Notes: generated from the sequence alone by a model not told the origin. Shown: positions 24,967 to 34,713, numbered from the stretch's first letter. The stretch is 64,000 bases of DNA from Nocardioides halotolerans DSM 19273 (GCF_000422805.1 NZ_AUGT01000024.1:1-64000); one strand, 5' to 3'. A program made the numbers and translations.

Positions 24967-27111
24967 ATGCATCGCCAGATCGCCGGAAAGCTCACCGGAC
25001 GCGTCACCAAGTGGATCGTGCTCGCGGTGTGGATCGTGCTGCTCGCGGGCGCCGGTGGCCTCAGCGCCAAGCTCGCCGACGTCCAGAACAACGAGGCGTC
25101 CTCGTGGCTCCCCGCGTCGGCCGAGTCGACGAAGGTGGTCGAGGAGCTCTCCGGCACCATCGACCCCAATGACATCCCGACGCTGATCGTCTACTACCGC
25201 GATGGCGGCCTCACCGACAGCGACCGCGCCGCGATCGAGGAGCAGGCCACCGAGCTGGGCAACATCGACGGCGTCGTCGACCAGAAGGTGCTCACGCCCG
25301 CAGCCGCCGAACAGATCCCCGACCTGCCGTTCAAGCTCAGCTCTGACGACGGCGAGGTGGCGGTCAGCTCCCTGACCTTCAACTTCGGCAAGAACGGCTG
25401 GAACGACATCCCCGACGCCGCCGGCCAGATCGACGAGATCGCGAAGATCGACGGTGTCACCGTCCACCTGGCGGGCTACGGCGGCCAGGCCCGCGACGCC
25501 GCGGAGGCGTTCGAGGGCATCGACACCAACCTGATCCTCATCACGCTGCTGGTCGTCGTCGTGATCCTGCTGTTCACCTACCGCAGCCCGATCCTGTGGC
25601 TGCTCCCGATCATCAGCGTCGTCGTCGCCTACTCCGTGTCCGGCGGCGTGGTCTACCTGCTCGCCAAGTACGCCGACCTCACGGTCAACGGGCAGAGCCA
25701 GGCCATCCTGGGCATCCTGGTCATCGGCGCCGGCACCGACTACGCGCTCCTCCTCGTCGCTCGATATCGAGAAGAGCTCCGCCGCCACGACGACCGGCAC
25801 GAAGCGATGGCCTTCGCCCTGCACCGCGCGGCGCCTGCCCTGCTGGCGAGCGCGTCGACAGTTGCCGTCGGCATGCTGTGCCTGTCCTTCGCCGAGCTCA
25901 ACTCCACGGCCGGCCTCGGCCCGGTCAACGCCGTCGGCATCGCCGTCACCTGCCTGGTGATGGTCACGCTGCTGCCGGCGCTGCTGGTGATCTTCGGACG
26001 CTGGATCTTCTGGCCCAAGCGACCCGGCTTCGGCTCGCAGGAGCCCAACACCAGCGGCTTCTGGGCGCGCGTCGGCGACCGCATCGCCAAGGCGCCCCGC
26101 AAGGTGTGGACGGTCACCGCCGTGCTTCTCCTCGCTGCGTCGCTCGGCCTGTTCACGCTCGACTCCGACGGGCTCTCGACCGAGGACACCTACACCAAGG
26201 AGTTCGACTCGATCAAGGGTCAGAAGCTGCTGGTCGAGCACGGCCTCCAAGACAACTCCAACACCGTCCAGGTCGTGGCTGACAGCGACCGGCTCGACCA
26301 GGTCGTAGCCGCCATCGACGGCGTCAAGGGTCTGGGGGAGCCCACCGTTCCCGAGGAGGTCGGCGACGGTCGGTCCTACTTCGAAGCGACGGTCGGTGCG
26401 GACATCTCGTCCACGGCGGCGTTCGACATCGTCGAGGACACGCGAGAGGCGGTGCACGGCGTCGACGGCGCCGACGCCCTCGTCGGAGGCGGCTCGGCGT
26501 TCTACCTCGACACCAAGATCGCCTCCGACCGCGACAACAGGGTGATCATCCCGATCGTCCTGGTGGTGGTGCTCTTCATCCTGGTCGGGCTGCTGAGGGC
26601 GGTGGCGTCGCCGCTGATCCTGATGGCGACCGTGATCTTGTCCTTCGGCGCCGCGCTCGGCCTCTCGTCGCTGCTGTTCAAGTACGTCTTCGGGTTCGCC
26701 GGTTCCGATCCAGGATTCCCGCTGTTCGCCTTCGTGTTCCTGGTCGCCCTCGGCATCGACTACAACATCTTCCTCATGACCAGGGTCCGGGAGGAGACGG
26801 CCAACCACGGGACCCGCAAGGGCTCCCTCATCGCGCTGGGATCGACCGGAGGCGTGATCACCTCGGCCGGCGTCGTCCTGGCGGCGACGTTCCTGGTGCT
26901 GGGGTCGATCCCGTTCGTGTTCCTGGCCGAGCTCGGGGTCGCGGTCGCTCTGGGGGTGCTGCTCGACACGATGATCGTCCGGTCCGTGCTCGTCACCGCC
27001 CTCAACCTCGACCTGGGCGGCAAGATCTGGTGGCCGAGCAAGCTCGACCGGGGCGACAACACCGTCGACCCGGGCGCTTCCGAGCCGGAGCGCGAGCCGG
27101 TCTCGGTCTGA
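24967..27111 (+). CDS. MMPL/RND-type membrane transporter
   Basis: A 714-aa transporter of the MMPL family (trehalose-lipid or drug export in relatives), in the cytoplasmic membrane. It has two repeats, each an N-terminal helix, an external soluble domain (about 35-175 and 400-500) and five helices. GQSQAILGILVIGAGTDYAL (about 245) carries the proton-relay aspartate of the family, and LVALGIDYNIFLMTRVREE (about 595) is its counterpart in the second half. The acidic tail ends in EPEREPVSV. It stands alone, 150 nt after the acyl-CoA dehydrogenase, and is followed by a strong hairpin. The lipid context hints at lipid export. Confidence 0.92.
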   Translation: MHRQIAGKLTGRVTKWIVLAVWIVLLAGAGGLSAKLADVQNNEASSWLPASAESTKVVEELSGTIDPNDIPTLIVYYRDGGLTDSDRAAIEEQATELGNIDGVVDQKVLTPAAAEQIPDLPFKLSSDDGEVAVSSLTFNFGKNGWNDIPDAAGQIDEIAKIDGVTVHLAGYGGQARDAAEAFEGIDTNLILITLLVVVVILLFTYRSPILWLLPIISVVVAYSVSGGVVYLLAKYADLTVNGQSQAILGILVIGAGTDYALLLVARYREELRRHDDRHEAMAFALHRAAPALLASASTVAVGMLCLSFAELNSTAGLGPVNAVGIAVTCLVMVTLLPALLVIFGRWIFWPKRPGFGSQEPNTSGFWARVGDRIAKAPRKVWTVTAVLLLAASLGLFTLDSDGLSTEDTYTKEFDSIKGQKLLVEHGLQDNSNTVQVVADSDRLDQVVAAIDGVKGLGEPTVPEEVGDGRSYFEATVGADISSTAAFDIVEDTREAVHGVDGADALVGGGSAFYLDTKIASDRDNRVIIPIVLVVVLFILVGLLRAVASPLILMATVILSFGAALGLSSLLFKYVFGFAGSDPGFPLFAFVFLVALGIDYNIFLMTRVREETANHGTRKGSLIALGSTGGVITSAGVVLAATFLVLGSIPFVFLAELGVAVALGVLLDTMIVRSVLVTALNLDLGGKIWWPSKLDRGDNTVDPGASEPEREPVSV

Positions 27112-27125
27112 CGAGACGATCCAGT

Positions 27126-27157
27126 GGGTGGGCCGGAGGAATGCCTCCGGCCCACCC
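27126..27157 (+). terminator. Hairpin terminator after MMPL gene
   Basis: A perfect 14-bp stem (GGGTGGGCCGGAGG / CCTCCGGCCCACCC) with a 4-nt loop AATG, 14 nt after the MMPL stop. It has no T-tract, as is common in GC-rich actinobacteria. Confidence 0.8.
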
Positions 27158-27162
27158 CTCGT

Positions 27163-27168
27163 TAGCCT
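27163..27168 (+). promoter_or_regulatory. -10 box (TAGCCT) for leaderless fbiC
   Basis: TAGCCT ends 5 nt before the GTG at 27174, so transcription should begin at the start codon. It directly follows the MMPL terminator. Confidence 0.5.
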
Positions 27169-27173
27169 GAACC

Positions 27174-29705
27174 GTGGACTCCCCCACCCCCCAGCAGGTT
27201 CGCCGCGCGCTGGCGCGGGCCGAGCGGGGCGCGGCCCTCGACCTCGACGAGGCGACGGTCCTGCTCGCGGCCACCGGCGAGGACCTCGACCGGTTGTGCG
27301 CCGCGGCGGCGAGGGTGCGCGACGCGGGTCTCGTCGCGGCCGGGCGCCCGGGCGTCGTGACCTACTCGCCGAAGGTGTTCATCCCGGTCACCAGGCTGTG
27401 CCGCGACCGGTGCCACTACTGCACCTTCGTCGAGACGCCGGGCCAGGCCGCGCGCGAGGGCCGGGCGCCGTACCTCTCCCCTGACGAGATCCTCGAGATC
27501 GCGCGGCAGGGCGCCGAGCTCGGCTGTCTCGAGGCGCTGTTCACCCTCGGCGACCGGCCCGAGGACCGCTGGCCCGAGGCGCGGGAGTGGCTCGACGAGC
27601 AGGGCTACGACTCGACGCTGGCCTACGTCCGCGCGATGGCGGTGCGGGTGCTGGAGGAGACCGGCCTGCTGCCGCACCTCAACCCCGGCGTGATGTCGTG
27701 GGAGGAGCTCAACCGGCTCAAGCCGGTCTCACCCTCGATGGGGATGATGCTCGAGACGACGTCGCGGCGGCTGTTCGAGACGAAGGGCGAGGCGCACTTC
27801 GGTTCGCCCGACAAGGACCCTGCGGTCCGGCTCCGCGTGCTCGAGGACGCCGGCCGGCTGTCGATCCCGTTCACCACCGGCCTGCTGGTCGGCATCGGCG
27901 AGACGCTCACCGAGCGCGCCGAGACGATCCTGGCGCTGCGCGCCACCTCTCGCGCGTACGGCGCGGTGCAGGAGGTGATCGTCCAGAACTTCCGGGCCAA
28001 GCCCGACACCGCCATGCGGCACATCGACGACCTGGCGCTCGACGACTACCGCGCCACGATCGCGGTCACGCGGCTGCTGCTCGGGCCGAAGGCCCGCGTG
28101 CAGGCCCCACCCAACCTGGTGGACCTCGCGGAGTGCCGCGCGCTGCTCGAGGCCGGCGTCGACGACTGGGGCGGCGTCTCGCCGCTCACGCCCGACCACG
28201 TCAACCCCGAGCGGCCCTGGCCCTCTCTCGACCGGCTGCGCGCGATCACCTCCGAGTGCGGTTTCGAGCTCGCGGCCCGGCTGACCGTGCACCCGGAGTA
28301 CGTCCGCGCCGCCCTGAACGACGGGAGTCCGTGGCTCGACCCGCGCGTCTCCGCGCACGTGGCCGCCCTCGCGCAGCCCGACGGGCTCGCGCGCCCCGGC
28401 GTACGCCCGACCGGCCTGCCGTGGCAGGAACCCGACGGCGGTTTCGAGTCCGTGGGCCGCACCGACCTTTTCGAGGCCGTCGACCACGAGGGCCGCACCG
28501 AGGACCGCCGCTCCGACTTCGCCGACGTCTACGGCGACTGGGACTCGGTCAAGGCCGCCGCCTCCGGGATAGTCCCAGACGTTTCCAACACGAATCCCGG
28601 CGTGTCCGGTGCGAAACGTCTGGGACTATCGGCCCTCTCGGCGGCCGAGAAGGACCCGGGCAACCTGTCCGACGAGCACGCGCTGACGCTGATGACCGCG
28701 GAGGGCCCGCTGCTGGAGCAGGTGGTGCGGCTCGCCGACGACCTGCGCCGCGAGACCGTGGGCGACGAGGTGACCTACGTCGTCAACCGCAACATCAACT
28801 TCACCAACGTCTGCTACGTCGGCTGCCGGTTCTGCGCGTTCGCGCAGCGGCGCACCGACGCCGACGCCTACTCGCTCTCCCTCGACGAGGTGGCCGACCG
28901 GGCCCACGAGGCCTGGGAGCTCGGCGCCACCGAGGTCTGCATGCAGGGCGGCATCGACCCCGAGCTGCCGGCCACCGCCTACTTCGACCTGGTCACCGCG
29001 GTGAAGCAGCGGGTGCCGGAGATGCACGTGCACGCGTTCAGCCCGATGGAGGTCGTCAACGGCACCGCCCGCACCGGCCTGTCCATCGAGGACTTCCTCA
29101 TCAAGGCGCGCGAGGCCGGGCTCGGGTCGCTGCCGGGCACCGCGGCGGAGATCCTCGACGACGAGGTCCGCTGGGTGCTCACCAAGGGCAAGCTGCCGAC
29201 CCGCACCTGGATCGAGGTCGTCTCGACCGCGCACCGCGTCGGCATCCCGACGACCAGCACGATGATGTACGGCCACGTCGACAACCCGCGCCACTGGGTC
29301 AGCCACCTCCGCGTGCTCAGCCGGATCCAGGACGAGACGGGCGGCTTCACGGAGTTCGTGCCGCTGCCGTTCGTGCACACCAGCGCCCCGATCTACCTCG
29401 CCGGCGTCGCCCGCCCCGGCCCGACCCTGCGCGACAACCTCGCCGTGCACGCGATGGCCCGGATCCTCCTGCACGGCCGGATCCGCAACATCCAGACCAG
29501 CTGGGTCAAGCTCGGCGTCGAGGGCACGCGCGCGATGCTCCGCGCCGGGGCGAACGACGTGGGCGGCACCCTCATGGAGGAGACGATCTCCCGCATGGCC
29601 GGCTCCGAGCACGGCTCCGCCAAGACCGTCGCCGAGCTCGTCGAGATCGGCGCCGGCATCGGTCGTCCGGTCGTCGAGCGCACCACCACGTACGGACCCC
29701 GGTAG
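27174..29705 (+). CDS. fbiC: FO synthase, CofG-CofH fusion
   Basis: An 843-aa bifunctional radical-SAM enzyme making the deazaflavin FO, the precursor of coenzyme F420, from tyrosine and a ribityl-pyrimidinedione. The CofG half has its Fe-S motif CRDRCHYC (C76, C80, C83) and the CofH half has CYVGCRFC (C547, C551, C554). Both are the expected Cx3Cx2C. The start is GTG 27174, apparently leaderless. The linker (residues about 465-486) is interrupted by a perfect 18-bp inverted repeat inserted in frame. It encodes a poorly conserved stretch between DSVKAAASG and [10 protein letters not shown]. It supplies F420 to the oxidoreductases and reductase in this window. Confidence 0.96.
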   Translation: MDSPTPQQVRRALARAERGAALDLDEATVLLAATGEDLDRLCAAAARVRDAGLVAAGRPGVVTYSPKVFIPVTRLCRDRCHYCTFVETPGQAAREGRAPYLSPDEILEIARQGAELGCLEALFTLGDRPEDRWPEAREWLDEQGYDSTLAYVRAMAVRVLEETGLLPHLNPGVMSWEELNRLKPVSPSMGMMLETTSRRLFETKGEAHFGSPDKDPAVRLRVLEDAGRLSIPFTTGLLVGIGETLTERAETILALRATSRAYGAVQEVIVQNFRAKPDTAMRHIDDLALDDYRATIAVTRLLLGPKARVQAPPNLVDLAECRALLEAGVDDWGGVSPLTPDHVNPERPWPSLDRLRAITSECGFELAARLTVHPEYVRAALNDGSPWLDPRVSAHVAALAQPDGLARPGVRPTGLPWQEPDGGFESVGRTDLFEAVDHEGRTEDRRSDFADVYGDWDSVKAAASGIVPDVSNTNPGVSGAKRLGLSALSAAEKDPGNLSDEHALTLMTAEGPLLEQVVRLADDLRRETVGDEVTYVVNRNINFTNVCYVGCRFCAFAQRRTDADAYSLSLDEVADRAHEAWELGATEVCMQGGIDPELPATAYFDLVTAVKQRVPEMHVHAFSPMEVVNGTARTGLSIEDFLIKAREAGLGSLPGTAAEILDDEVRWVLTKGKLPTRTWIEVVSTAHRVGIPTTSTMMYGHVDNPRHWVSHLRVLSRIQDETGGFTEFVPLPFVHTSAPIYLAGVARPGPTLRDNLAVHAMARILLHGRIRNIQTSWVKLGVEGTRAMLRAGANDVGGTLMEETISRMAGSEHGSAKTVAELVEIGAGIGRPVVERTTTYGPR
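28568..28630. repeat. In-frame palindromic element inside fbiC
   Basis: Perfect 18-bp inverted arms, GATAGTCCCAGACGTTTC at 28568-28585 and its complement at 28613-28630, around a 27-nt loop. The 63-bp span is 21 codons, so frame is kept. It lies in the linker between the CofG and CofH domains, where an insertion would be tolerated. The same arm was not noticed elsewhere in the window. Confidence 0.85.
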
Positions 29706-29707
29706 AC

Positions 29708-29740
29708 GTCGACCCGGCGCGAACTTCGCGCCGGGTCGAC
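29708..29740. terminator. Bidirectional hairpin terminator
   Basis: A perfect 14-bp stem GTCGACCCGGCGCG / CGCGCCGGGTCGAC with 5-nt loop AACTT, between the convergent fbiC and sugar permease genes. It could terminate both. Confidence 0.8.
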
Positions 29741-29761
29741 TCCCCCACAGATGGACCGGGT

Positions 29762-31186
29762 TCAACCCCGAGCGGCCCTGCGGCGCGAGATCGCGTCGAC
29801 GGCGGCGGCGATCAGCAGCACCACGCCGGTGATCACCGACTGCCACTGCGCGCCGAGGCTCGGGCGGAGCAGCAGGCCGTTGGGGATGATCGCGATCACC
29901 AGGGCGCCGAGGATCGCGTCGCGCGGCCGGCCCCGGCCACCGAAGAGCGAGGTGCCGCCGATGACCGCCGCCGCCACCGAGAACAGCAGCACGTTGCCCG
30001 AGCCGAGGTCGAGCGAGGCCGAGGACTGCGAGGAGGCGAGCATGACGCCGCCGAGCGCGCCGAACGCCGAGCAGATGGCGAACGCCGTGACCTTCATGTG
30101 CACGACGTCGATGCCCGCACGGCGGGCGGCCTCAGCGTTGCCGCCAGTGGCGTAGAGGTGCCGGCCCCAGGTCGTCTTCGTGAGCAGGATCGTGCAGGCG
30201 ATCATCAGCACGATCGCGATCGCCGCCGGCACCGGGATCCCCTGCTTGACCGCGAACGTGCCGCGGTCGCGGCACGCCAGGTAGGTGAGCACGATCGCCA
30301 CCGCGGCCACCGCGCCGCCGCGGGCCAGCACCAGGTTGAGCGACTCGTGGGCCAGGCCCGCGGCCTTGGAGCGCACCGAGCGGAGCACGGTGTAGCCGAT
30401 GAAGCCGGCCACCAGCACGATCGTCAGGATCCAGCTCTGGGCGACGCTGAGGGTGCCGTAGGTGAGGTCGCGCCACAGGTCGTAGTTGGACGTGTTGATC
30501 GGCTGGCCGCTCAGCGCGAACTGGAGCACGCCCTGCCAGGCGAGGAACAGCGCCAGCGTCGCCACGAAGCTCGGGATGCCGACCTTGGCAACCAGCCACC
30601 CGTTGAAGATGCCGATGGCCGCGCCGATGCAGATCGCGGCGACCAGGGCCGGCACGAGGTGCTGGGTCAGGTTGGTCAGGATCAGCACCAGCCCGACCGC
30701 GACGACAGCCGCGCCGGCGTAGGTCTTGAGCAGCACGGCGAGTGCGATCGCGCACACCATGCCGATGACCAGCGCCCAGTAGAGGAAGCCGGGCAGCCCG
30801 TCGTCGAGGCTGCCCTTGAACACCCCGACCGCGGCGAACGCCGCGCAGGCACCGCCGGCGGTGCCGGCCGACAGGTCGATCTCGCCGAGGAGGAGCACGA
30901 AGACGAGCCCGAGGGCGATGACCGCGATGTAGGCGCCCTGGCCCGGCAGGTTGCCGAGGTTGAGCGCGGAGAGGAACCGGTCGCTGACCTGGCTGAAGAT
31001 GATGCCGAGGACGACGAGGCCGAGCACCGACGGCAGCGCGCCGGGGTCGCCGGTGCGGAGCTTGCCGACCCAGCCGCGGACCGCGTCGCCGATCGACTTC
31101 TCCTCGACGTCGAGGGCGAAGCCGCCGTCGGGCGCGGCCGGCAGGGCGCCGGCCTCGACGTTGGTCTCCGGAGTGGTGGAAGACAT
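29762..31186 (-). CDS. CUT2-type sugar ABC permease
   Basis: A 474-aa membrane component of a ribose/xylose-class importer with about 12-14 hydrophobic segments, similar in length to XylH. The family pattern GLVFVLLLGEIDLSAG (about 93), the NGWLVAKVGIPSFVATLALF helix pair (about 195) and ATGGNAEAARRAGIDV (about 345) are diagnostic of the BPD_transp_2 family. It is the last gene of an operon read right to left: binding protein, ATPase, permease. It starts 8 nt after the ATPase stop. Sugar specificity cannot be read; the whole set resembles xylFGH. Confidence 0.92.
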   Translation of the reverse strand: MSSTTPETNVEAGALPAAPDGGFALDVEEKSIGDAVRGWVGKLRTGDPGALPSVLGLVVLGIIFSQVSDRFLSALNLGNLPGQGAYIAVIALGLVFVLLLGEIDLSAGTAGGACAAFAAVGVFKGSLDDGLPGFLYWALVIGMVCAIALAVLLKTYAGAAVVAVGLVLILTNLTQHLVPALVAAICIGAAIGIFNGWLVAKVGIPSFVATLALFLAWQGVLQFALSGQPINTSNYDLWRDLTYGTLSVAQSWILTIVLVAGFIGYTVLRSVRSKAAGLAHESLNLVLARGGAVAAVAIVLTYLACRDRGTFAVKQGIPVPAAIAIVLMIACTILLTKTTWGRHLYATGGNAEAARRAGIDVVHMKVTAFAICSAFGALGGVMLASSQSSASLDLGSGNVLLFSVAAAVIGGTSLFGGRGRPRDAILGALVIAIIPNGLLLRPSLGAQWQSVITGVVLLIAAAVDAISRRRAARG

Positions 31187-31194
31187 GGCGCCCC

Positions 31195-31974
31195 TCAGAT
31201 GCTCTCGCTGGCGACGGTCTGCGCGAGACCGAGCTCGCCGCTGCGACCGGAGGTGATCAGCTCGACGATCTGCGTCGTCGTCGTGTCCTTGGTGTGCACC
31301 TCGGCGGCGACCCGGCCGAGGTAGAGCGCCGCCACCCGGTCGGCGACCTCCATGACGTCGTTCATGTTGTGCGAGATGAGGACGACGCCCCGGCCCTGGT
31401 CGGCCAGGCGGCGGACGAGGTCGAGCACCTGACGGGTCTGGGCGACGCCCAGCGCCGCCGTGGGCTCGTCGAGGAAGACGACCTTGGAGTTCCAGAGCAC
31501 CGCCTTGGCGATCGCCACCGTCTGCCGCTGGCCGCCGGAGAGGTTCGCGACGAGCTGGCGGACCGAGGAGACGGTGCGCACCGACAGGCTGGCCAGCGTG
31601 GCGCGGGCCTGGCGCTCCATCTCACCGTCGGAGAGGAAGCTGCGGTAGCGGCTGATCTCGCGGCCGAGGAACATGTTCTGGGTGATGTCGAGGTTGTCGG
31701 CCAGCGCGAGATCCTGGTAGACGAACTCGATGCCGAGCGCAGTCGCGTCGCGCGGGTCGGCGATCGTGACCGGCCGGCCCTCGAAGCGGATCTCGCCGCT
31801 GTCGATGTTGTTGATGCCGGCGATGCACTTGACGATCGTCGACTTGCCGGCGCCGTTGTCGCCGACGAGGGCGGTCACCTCGCCGGGGTAGATGTTGAGG
31901 TCCACGTCCTTGAGCACGTGGACGGGGCCGAAGCTCTTGTTGAGCCTCGAGATCTGCAGGATCGGGTCAGCCAC
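31195..31974 (-). CDS. Sugar ABC importer ATPase, single NBD
   Basis: A 259-aa ATPase energising the CUT2 importer. The start is taken as GTG 31974 (MADPILQISRLNKSFGPVHV); upstream in-frame ATG codons fall within the hairpin region and give a non-conserved extension. Walker A GDNGAGKST, signature LSGGQRQTVAIAKA, Walker B KVVFLDEPTAALG and the H-loop VVLISHNM are intact. Unlike RbsA/XylG it has only one nucleotide-binding domain, as in FrcA and similar proteins, and would work as a homodimer. Confidence 0.9.
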   Translation of the reverse strand: MADPILQISRLNKSFGPVHVLKDVDLNIYPGEVTALVGDNGAGKSTIVKCIAGINNIDSGEIRFEGRPVTIADPRDATALGIEFVYQDLALADNLDITQNMFLGREISRYRSFLSDGEMERQARATLASLSVRTVSSVRQLVANLSGGQRQTVAIAKAVLWNSKVVFLDEPTAALGVAQTRQVLDLVRRLADQGRGVVLISHNMNDVMEVADRVAALYLGRVAAEVHTKDTTTTQIVELITSGRSGELGLAQTVASESI

Positions 31975-32025
31975 CGGGTCACCGCCGTTCGGTCGGATGC
32001 GTACGCGTGGTCGGGGGACGCAGCC

Positions 32026-32066
32026 CGGTGCCGGCCGGGTGGGACGTGCCCACCCGGCCGGCACCG
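32026..32066 (-). terminator. Perfect 18-bp stem between binding protein and ATPase genes
   Basis: CGGTGCCGGCCGGGTGGG and its exact complement around the 5-nt loop ACGTG, starting 8 nt beyond the stop of the binding-protein gene and inside the operon. Hairpins here are known in other importers to cause partial termination or to protect the upstream mRNA, so that the binding protein exceeds the membrane parts. That role is inferred. Confidence 0.75.
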
Positions 32067-32073
32067 GCGGAGC

Positions 32074-33291
32074 TCACTTGATGCCGAGCTCGCTGCAGTC
32101 GTCCTCGATGCCGGCGCAGATGTCGTCGGCGGTGAGCGCCCCGGCGTCGATGACGTCCTGGACGTTCGCCTGCGTGATCACCTCGGACGGCAGGAGCAGG
32201 GCCTGGAGCTGGTGGTCCGGCGCCTGCGGGTCCTCGAACGGCGACAGCGTGATCCCGGCGTCGGCGGGGTCGGTGCCCGAGATCAGCGAGATCGCGAGCG
32301 CGGCGGCCGCACCGGCCTCGAGCGTGACGTTCTTGAAGATCGTCATGCTCTGCTTGCCGGTGACGACGTTCTGCAGGCCCTCGACGCTGGAGTCCTGACC
32401 GGTGACGACGACCTTGCCGTCGGCGCCCTCGTTCTTCAGCACACCGATGACGGCGTTGGCGATGTCGTCGTTCGCGGCGAGCACGCCCTGGATGTCGCTG
32501 CCCGACGCGGTGAGCGCCTGGGTGAACGCCGGCGCGGCGTTCTCGACCTTCCAGCCCTTCACCGTGGTCTCCTGGGCGATCTCCAGGTCGCCCGACTCCA
32601 CCAGCGGGTCGAAGACCGAGTGGGCGCCCTTCTGGAACAGCACGGCGTTGTTGTCGACGTCGGTGCCGCCGTTCATCATGATGATCTTCGGCTTGTCGAC
32701 GCCCTGGTCCTTGAGGCAGTCGACGAGCGTCTGGGCCTGCAGGCGGCCGACGTCCTCGTTGTCGAAGGAGACGTAGTACGGCGCCGTGCCACCGAGGTTG
32801 ACCCGGTCGTAGTCGATGACCTGCACGCCCGCGGCGTCCGCCAGCTGCTCGACGCCGGCACCGGACGCGGCGTCGATCGAGTCGATGATCAGCACCTGTG
32901 CGCCGTCGCCGATCATGCTCTGCGCGATCGAGGCGAACTTGTTCTTGTCGCCCTGGGCGTTCTGGACGTCCGCGGTGATGCCGGCGTCGCCGAGCGCCTG
33001 CTCGAGCAGCGGCTTGTCGTAGAGCTCGTAGCGCGTCGAGGAGGTCGTGTCCGGGAGGATCACGCCGACCTTGCCGGACGCCGAGGCGCCGCCGCCGCTG
33101 GAGTCGGCCGGGGCCGAGGCGGCGCTGGTGGGCGGGTTGTCGAGGCTGCAGGCAGCGGTGACGTCGGACTTGCTGCCACCCCCTCCACCCGAGCCGTCGG
33201 AGTCGGAGTCGTCACCGCAGGCGGCGAGGCCGGCAGTGCCGATGAGCAGGGCGACACCAAGTGCCGCCGCGCGGTGCAGGGGTGTGGACAT
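32074..33291 (-). CDS. Sugar-binding lipoprotein of CUT2 importer
   Basis: A 405-aa periplasmic-type binding protein anchored by lipid. The signal peptide MSTPLHRAAALGVALLIGTA leads to the lipobox LAAC (C25). A Gly/Ser/Asp linker and a two-lobe type-1 binding fold follow (KVGVILPDTTSSTRYELYDK, then DAQVLIIDSIDAASGAG and VVVTGQDSSVEGLQNVVTG), as in XylF/ChvE-like proteins. The QDSSVEG segment is typical of xylose- and multi-sugar-binding proteins. First gene of the importer operon and divergent from the ROK regulator. Confidence 0.92.
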   Translation of the reverse strand: MSTPLHRAAALGVALLIGTAGLAACGDDSDSDGSGGGGGSKSDVTAACSLDNPPTSAASAPADSSGGGASASGKVGVILPDTTSSTRYELYDKPLLEQALGDAGITADVQNAQGDKNKFASIAQSMIGDGAQVLIIDSIDAASGAGVEQLADAAGVQVIDYDRVNLGGTAPYYVSFDNEDVGRLQAQTLVDCLKDQGVDKPKIIMMNGGTDVDNNAVLFQKGAHSVFDPLVESGDLEIAQETTVKGWKVENAAPAFTQALTASGSDIQGVLAANDDIANAVIGVLKNEGADGKVVVTGQDSSVEGLQNVVTGKQSMTIFKNVTLEAGAAAALAISLISGTDPADAGITLSPFEDPQAPDHQLQALLLPSEVITQANVQDVIDAGALTADDICAGIEDDCSELGIK

Positions 33292-33452
33292 GTTTCTCCT
33301 CGACAGGTGCGGGCGGTCCGGCCGCCCGGTGATCTCAGAGTGGAGTGTTGACCGTCACACCATTGTCGTCAAGAGTTGAACGTAAATTCTTCGCGAATGT
33401 TGGATATCGGCAGTTTGTCGCCATCTCTCGTCCACAAACGAGCTGCCATCTC

Positions 33453-33481
33453 TTGACCGCACCCGAGTCGCGAGGCACAGT
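33453..33481 (+). promoter_or_regulatory. Putative promoter of ROK regulator gene
   Basis: TTGACC, a 17-nt spacer, then CACAGT, ending 7 nt before the ATG at 33489, which would give a leaderless mRNA. The rest of the 197-bp divergent gap is unusually AT-rich for this window. It contains the palindrome TTCGCGAA (about 33391) and a repeated GCCATCTCT (about 33420 and 33444), candidate repressor sites. Confidence 0.4.
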
Positions 33482-33488
33482 TCCGCCC

Positions 33489-34697
33489 ATGACGTCGCCC
33501 CCGCGCAGCGACCCGTCTCCCGGGTCGACCGCCTCGCTGCGGACGGCCAACCAGCACCGGGTGCTCGACGTCCTGCGCGGCGTACCGACCCCCTGGGCCG
33601 CCGAGGCCTCGAGCGGGCGCAGGGGCGACGCGGACGACGACGGCGTGTTCACCCAGGCCGAGCTGGCCCGGGCGACGGGGCTGGCCCCCGCCACGGTCTC
33701 CAGCATCGTCCGCGAGCTGGCCGGCGCGGGGCTGGTCGACACCGAGGCGGGCAGCGGCCGGCGCGGCTCCTCGGTGCAGCTGGCCCGCGGCGCCGGGATC
33801 GTCGCCGGCGTCGACTTCGGCCACAGCCACGTGGCGGTGGGAGTCGGCGACCTCGCCGGCCGGATGCTCGCCGACCAGCGGATCGCCCTCGACACGCCCA
33901 CCGGCCACCAGGAGGCGCTCGCCCTCGCCAAGGACCTGCTCGCCCGGATGTCGGCGGGCCTGGGCGAGCTCCGGCACGTCGGCCTCGGCCTGCCCGCCCC
34001 GGTCAACGAGGAGGTCATCCGCTCCTCGGCGATCTTCCCGGGCTGGGAGGGCGTCAACGCGCGCGCCGTGGCCGAGGAGACGTTCGCCGCACCCGTCCAC
34101 GTGGAGAACGACGCCAACCTCGGCGCGCTCGCGGAGCACCGCCACGGCGTCGGTCGCGGCCGCAGCAGCTCGGTATTCGTGAAGATCTCCTCGGGTGTCG
34201 GCGCGGGGATCATCATCGGCAACGAGCTGTTCCACGGCGCGGGCGGCACCGCGGGCGAGATCGGCCACCTCACGCTCGACGAGCAGGGCCCGCTGTGCCG
34301 GTGCGGCAGCCGCGGGTGCCTCGAGGCCTACACGTCCACCGCCAACGTGCTCGCCATGCTGGCCGGTCAGCTGCCGGACGCCAGTCTCGACGACGTCGTG
34401 GCCGCCGCCCACGAGGGCAACGTCTCGGCGCAGCGTGCGCTCGAGGACGCCGGGCTCCACCTCGGCTGGGGGCTCGCGAGCATCGTCAACCTCCTCAACC
34501 CCGAGCTCGTCGTCGTCGGCGGCGACATGGCCCGTGCAGGCGAGCTGCTCCTCGAGTCGGCCCGCATCGGCCTGCGTCGGCACGCCCTCGACTCGGTCGC
34601 CCTGACCCCGGTGCTCGCCTCCGAGCTGGGCGAGCGCGCCAGCCTCGTCGGGGCGGTGCTGCTCGCCGCGGAGCGCACCGAGCTCGCCGTCGACTGA
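33489..34697 (+). CDS. ROK-family transcriptional regulator (XylR/NagC-like)
   Basis: A 402-aa sugar-responsive repressor. The N-terminal winged HTH (about 15-95, FTQAELARATGLAPATVSSI then VRELAGAGLVDTEAG) is joined to a ROK sugar-kinase-like domain. The ATP-binding GVDFGHSHVAVGVGD turn and the zinc motif CRCGSRGCLEAY (about 275) are present. The ATG at 33489 gives the conserved N-terminus; upstream codons run into promoter-like sequence. It is divergent from the CUT2 sugar importer, whose operon it almost certainly controls, with the sugar as inducer. Confidence 0.92.
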   Translation: MTSPPRSDPSPGSTASLRTANQHRVLDVLRGVPTPWAAEASSGRRGDADDDGVFTQAELARATGLAPATVSSIVRELAGAGLVDTEAGSGRRGSSVQLARGAGIVAGVDFGHSHVAVGVGDLAGRMLADQRIALDTPTGHQEALALAKDLLARMSAGLGELRHVGLGLPAPVNEEVIRSSAIFPGWEGVNARAVAEETFAAPVHVENDANLGALAEHRHGVGRGRSSSVFVKISSGVGAGIIIGNELFHGAGGTAGEIGHLTLDEQGPLCRCGSRGCLEAYTSTANVLAMLAGQLPDASLDDVVAAAHEGNVSAQRALEDAGLHLGWGLASIVNLLNPELVVVGGDMARAGELLLESARIGLRRHALDSVALTPVLASELGERASLVGAVLLAAERTELAVD

Positions 34698-34713
34698 GCT
34701 CTCACCCACCGGT

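Noticed and set aside
23395..26808. 1,137-codon minus-strand open frame over the acyl-CoA dehydrogenase and MMPL genes
   Set aside because: It runs across two well-supported plus-strand genes and the intergenic gap; no ribosome-binding site and no protein family.
28568..28630. Intrinsic terminator
   Set aside because: It lies inside the open fbiC frame with a second complete domain downstream and has a long loop.
29762..33291. Naming the importer xylFGH
   Set aside because: The binding protein resembles xylose or multi-sugar binders, but no xylose isomerase or kinase gene is nearby and the ATPase has a single domain, so specificity is left open.
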